Origin: Ovis canadensis | Taxonomy: Eukaryota > Chordata > Mammalia > Artiodactyla > Bovidae | Assembly: GCF_042477335.2 (NCBI RefSeq) | Contig: NC_091262.1 | Coordinates: 68,992,001-69,056,000 of the forward strand | DNA: 64,000 nt | Direction: 5' to 3' | Shown: one piece after another, positions 60,310-64,000 of the stretch | Layout of the letters: every line of letters begins with the position of its first letter | Numbering within the stretch: the stretch's first letter is position 1 | Notes under the pieces: generated by a model | What the model was told of the DNA's origin: nothing | Database searches by the model: none | What the model saw: only the letters and a program-made list of their open reading frames with translations | Made by a program: the position numbers and the translations under genes

Positions 60310-61143
60310 AATACAATAGACAGTACATCCTTGGTGCTTAACACAATGAATATTTGTCCAAAGAATGAGTGACTTCTTTGGCAATTCCAGGAAAAGTTAG
60401 ATTAGAAGGAGTTGTGGCAATCAGCCTAGGTTTTGTTAGGATTGGAAATAGACTCTTGAACAAGGGGATAGTGTTGGGTGAGTTAAATAAGAGGAGACTG
60501 GTCACAGGGTTGTTCTACTCTCTCTCTCCTGGAGCTGATAAAGAGGTAGCATGTGCCAAGAGAGAAATTGCTTCCTCATCCTGCACTATTTCACTCATCC
60601 TTGGCTAGCTAGGCTTTCTCCATGGGGCTGGCTCTGTAGTCTCTCTAAATGCACAGGGACAGTGGGAACCTGGGGCTGGGAAACCAGAGCATCCAAATTC
60701 TTTTTGTGAACCATGGTCAGTCTGTGGCTCTAGGTCTGTGATGCTGTCCCTATCTTTGAAGTCCAGTTTTCTCATCTACTCACTGTATATGTGGGATCCT
60801 TAAATCCCACCTCACCTCCTTCTCTGCTTCAGAGCCTTGGATCTCCATTTTCTCTAGTTTAGTCCCTAACTCTCAACTCCAACTCCCATCCTGAATTAAA
60901 GTGGAAATACTTTCTCTGCCCTCTGACTGTTGGCCAGTGACCATAGTTCTTCACCCCATGGGCCTCTCCTCCTGACATAGCAGCTGGCTCTCCATGAGCC
61001 AGTGATCCAAGAGAGAGAGGAAAAGCAAAAGTCACTGTGTCTTTTAACATCAGAAGTGATGAATTACCAGATGCCGTTTTTTTTTTTTTAATTTACTAAA
61101 GAAATATGAATTTTGCATTCTATCCTGCATTTGAAACTGATAT

Positions 61144-61285
61144 GGAGAGTTCCCTGGTGGTCTTGTGGTAGGATTTGGTGCTTTCAGCCCAGGTTCAATC
61201 CCTGGTCAGGGAACTAAAACGTCCACAAGCCCTGCAGGGCAGCACAACTTCTGCCCTCCAAATACAAAAGTTTCAAGTAATAAAT
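61144..61285 (+). mobile_element. CHR-type SINE
   Basis: 'gagttccctggtggtcttgt' head and 'caggttcaatccctggtcag' B box. Confidence 0.8.
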
Positions 61286-61508
61286 AGTAGTAGTTCAGGT
61301 GATACCTGGGTATGGCAAAAATTGTGCGGATAGTACTGAATGAGGTTTACTGCCCCCCTCCCCAGCCCAGTTTTATGTTGAGAGAGAAGACAGTTTGTAG
61401 TTTTAGCCTTATCTTGGTTTTACTGCGGGCACTAACTGGAGAGGATAAGTTGAAATTTACAACTAATCCTCTCCTGTGAGATTTCCTAAGCGTTTCTCCT
61501 TTATCCAG

Positions 61509-61624
61509 AGAAGGAAATGACAACCCACTCCAGTACTCTCGCTTGGAGAACCCCACGGACAGAGAGCCTGCTTGCTCCAGTCCGTGGGGTTGCAGAGCGA
61601 GAAATGACTGAACAACTAACACAC
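61509..61624 (+). mobile_element. Truncated Bov-A2 with target-site duplications
   Basis: One BovA monomer flanked by the perfect 15-bp repeat 'ttctcctttatccag' (61494-61508 and 61625-61639). Confidence 0.92.
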
Positions 61625-62199
61625 TTCTCCTTTATCCAGTGAATTCCTCATGACTGGTGGGGAGTCTTGTAGACATATTAGTGAATCTGGGAATGAGAGG
61701 GAGAAATCTAAGTTTCCCGCCCTATTCAACTGCCAATTAAAACCCGGTGTTGCCGGTAGATAAAGTACAGTGGGGGCAAATGGCAAAGGAGAAATGAACA
61801 TAGTATGTGCATTTCCCAGTCTCTGAGTCCCGGATACAAGGCCACAGTCTGTGGCTTTGGGGTCCTCAAATACTTCCAAGCTACATATTCAGAGCTTCTG
61901 TGGGCAAATGAGCAGGGCCATGATTTTTGTACATACTGGATGTGGCGGCGAGTTTCTATATTGGAGTTTGGGATGGGCGAACAATATGTTGGAAGGGAGT
62001 TTGTTAAGTTGTTCTCGTACATGATTTTGTGCACTCAAGTGTTCAAATAGGTGGTTAGTTGGGAAGGATCCTAAGTAATACCGGCGTTTTGTTCTAGTCT
62101 TGGTAACAACACCAGTCGGACCATCTCAGTCCCCGGGAAGCCTCCCCACTGTTCCCCCAGCGTTCCCTCTGGGTGAGTTTGTGTCCCAAACCGTCGCCG

Positions 62200-62570
62200 T
62201 ATGAGGTCACTCTGCCAGGTCACGTGCCCGAGCCCGCGGGAGTGCCACATCGCCAGCCGCACCCCTCCATCCCCCGACCCTGATCACGTGACCTGGCCTA
62301 CTTTCTCTCCACCCGACCTAACGACTTGCTCGGAAAGCCCCGCCCCACGCAGCGCGCTCGGCCTGCAAACCTCCCCTTCTCATCCGCCGGAGTTCCAGCG
62401 TGGCCCGCGGCCACATGTGTTTCTTCCTGACCAATAGGAATCGGCTCCCGGGCGGGAAGGGGCGGGGAGGAAAAGACGACTTCGTTACGCCGCGAGAAAG
62501 GGGCGGGGCCTGTAACGTCGTACTGAACGAGGGGACGCAACGGAGGCAGGCCGGAGCCGTTGCCGTCGCC
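62200..62570 (+). promoter_or_regulatory. SERF2: SERF2 CpG-rich promoter
   Basis: GC-rich block directly upstream of the SERF2 start. It has a CCAAT box at 62431-62435, GC boxes near 62457-62466 and 62508-62516, and two CACGTG E-boxes (62221-62226 and 62285-62290). There is no TATA box. Confidence 0.75.
62285..62290. promoter_or_regulatory. E-box (CACGTG) in USF/CLEAR-like context
   Basis: 'gatcacgtgacc' is one base from the CLEAR/USF consensus GTCACGTGAC. A second CACGTG is 64 bp upstream at 62221-62226. Confidence 0.5.
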
Positions 62571-63986
62571 ATGACCCGTGAGCATTGAGACCCCTTCTCT
62601 CCTTGCCCTTTTCTCCCCCTTTACCCTGAGCACGACTGCCGAACCTCGGCATTGACCTCCTCTTGGCTTCCCCAGGGAGACCTTTCTCTGGGAGCGCTCT
62701 TTAGCCACCCTCACACTCGGAGCCCGGAATTCGACCCTTTGCCCACCGCCACTTCTTGAGAACCTTCCCTCCAACGCCCCCCGCTCCTCGGCAGGCAGAG
62801 GCCCTCCTCGATTCTCCGCGGTGTGGGAAGGGTTGCGCGCCTGTGATAGACCCAGGGCCCCCTACTCCGGATCCCTGCCCATCCCCCACAGAGACCCAGA
62901 CCGTCTGCAGACACCGCCACTACCTGTCTGGGTCCTCATGCTGCGCCGAAATTCGAAACACGCCTCCAGCAGGCTCCTCCGAACCGTCCTCTGCCCACTC
63001 TCCAGTTTGACCTGCCCCGTGGCAGCTCCCCCCCCTCAGTTCCCCCGCCGAATCTGCAGCCCAGGCCCCGAAACGGGCCGATGTCGGCGCCCTGGGAATG
63101 AAGTGTGGGAGCCCACTGGTGTCTGGTGAGGGGAGAGGGTCGCCGGTGTGCGGCCGGAAAGGCCCTCGCGTCTCACCTTTAATTTTTTTTTCTCTAGGCG
63201 GTAACCAGCGCGAGCTCGCCCGCCAGAAGAATATGAAAAAGCAGAGCGACTCGGTTAAAGGAAAGCGCCGAGATGACGGGCTTTCTGCTGCCGCCCGCAA
63301 GCAGAGGTAGCCCCAGGGAGGGGAGGGGAGGGTGGGGTGAGACCTGGGTTTAGACCGAGGGTTGTACCTGGAAAAGTTAGCTCTGAGCTTGTATCTGGAC
63401 TAGCCGTGAGGGGCAGAGTGCATCGTTTCCTCTAGGGTTTTATTCCTCTCACCCTCTAAATTGTTAGTTCACAGCGATACAGGAAGGGACTGGGACGGGT
63501 GCTGCCCTCGGTCTGGTTTCTGAGTGCCCCCGGGTCTGACCTTAAGGGCAAGGGCAGGGAGTTTCACATTTCAAATGCAGTAGTGGTTATGACAGCCCCG
63601 TACTTTTGGCCCTCCTTGCTGTTCATTTGCCCTCCCTTCTCCCAACCTTCTCACTGGTGTGGCGGGGTGTGGTACTCGGCACAGAATAGCCTTGGGCCTG
63701 TGTGGCCAGACTTCTGACCCCTTGGGCAACAGCCAGATAGAGACTGATTGCCTTTTGAGCCTCAGCTCTCTTCCTCTTGTTCTCCTAGGGTGGGAATACA
63801 GCAGCCATATGCTGAATTTTGTCCCATCCACTTCCATCTTATCCTTTGTGCCCTTCATACCCCTGCATCTTGTCCTTTTTGCCCTCTGGTACCTCCCAGT
63901 GCCCCATCATCTCTACCCCTAGGGACTCGGAGATCATGCAGCAGAAGCAGAAAAAGGCAAACGAGAAGAAGGAGGAACCCAAGTAG
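62571..63986 (+). CDS. SERF2: Small EDRK-rich factor 2 (SERF2), 3 coding exons
   Basis: SERF2 is a 59-aa, highly charged, mostly disordered protein of the 4F5/SERF family. It is known to speed amyloid nucleation of aggregation-prone proteins and to bind RNA. Coding exons: 62571-62577 (only ATG ACC C), 63198-63306, 63923-63986, total 180 nt including TAG. The frame closes across both GT-AG introns: [20 protein letters not shown] at the N-terminus, Lys/Glu-rich to the end KKEEPK. The start is in a good context (gtcgccATGa) in a CpG island. The window ends 14 nt into the 3' UTR or last exon, so the terminator is not seen. Its short first coding segment and the antisense mir-1282-like match in exon 3 make it easy to mis-annotate. 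Confidence 0.97.
63944..63964 (-). ncRNA. Match to mature miR-1282, antisense to SERF2 exon 3
   Basis: The minus strand of these 21 bases equals the mature human miR-1282 as I remember it (begins UCGUUUGCCUUU). It overlaps SERF2 coding sequence, so conservation alone may reflect the protein. A hairpin precursor cannot be judged, because the window ends 36 bases further on. Confidence 0.35.
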
Positions 63987-64000
63987 CTTTGTGGCTTCGT

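Larger units (their letters stand above)
47331..62200. other. Intergenic region between ELL3 and SERF2
   Basis: About 15 kb with no intact host gene. Most is transposon-derived: BovB, mariner, L1, Bov-tA, CHR-type SINEs, MIR and L2. Unassigned stretches are 48950-49730 (resembles an unnamed old mammalian repeat), 50895-51110, 51280-51900, 52800-53100, 54165-54600, 55785-56230, 56890-57350 and 60320-61140. I see no coding structure in any of them. The spacing between the two genes is similar to human as I recall it. Confidence 0.6.

Overview
The window is ruminant nuclear DNA. It carries BovB (RTE) LINEs, Bov-tA/Bov-A2 SINEs, tRNA-derived CHR-type SINEs, ruminant L1 3' ends and a mariner, around intron-rich genes with vertebrate splice sites. 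The gene order CATSPER2(-) / PDIA3(+) / ELL3(-) / SERF2(+) is the known mammalian order of this neighbourhood (human 15q15.3, cattle chromosome 10). PDIA3 differs from my recollection of the cattle protein at a handful of residues, so the animal may be a ruminant other than domestic cattle; I cannot name it.

Layout. 1-4745: intergenic, repeats plus a 5S rRNA pseudogene. 4750-21826: all twelve coding exons of CATSPER2, minus strand, open over 529 codons. About 22.2-23.1 kb: CpG-rich promoter shared head to head by CATSPER2 and PDIA3. 22806-42201: thirteen coding exons of PDIA3, plus strand, 505 codons, with polyadenylation signal at 42513. 44064-46840: eleven coding exons of ELL3, minus strand, 395 codons. 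47.3-62.2 kb: intergenic and nearly all transposon-derived. It includes a 1.5-kb BovB with intact target-site duplications, an inverted (twin-primed) BovB and a dead mariner. 62571-63986: three coding exons of SERF2, plus strand, 59 codons, behind a GC-rich promoter.

The four genes do not form a pathway: a sperm Ca2+ channel subunit, an ER glycoprotein disulfide isomerase, an RNA polymerase II elongation factor and a small protein-aggregation modifier. The only structural link I see is the CATSPER2/PDIA3 shared promoter, which holds an ER-stress-element-like site suited to PDIA3.

I found no previously undescribed multi-gene system. The more interesting signals are structural: a U6 snRNA-L1 chimera with target-site duplications, a 130-bp interstitial telomere array in a CATSPER2 intron, a perfect 49-bp foldback at the end of a Tigger-like element, a G-quadruplex-prone tract grown inside a SINE, a twin-primed BovB with 11-bp duplications, a SINE between 40-bp direct repeats, and a perfect 36-bp tandem duplication. 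Exon boundaries were read by eye and checked by reading-frame continuity. Repeat boundaries are approximate and family names come from memory, without a database search.
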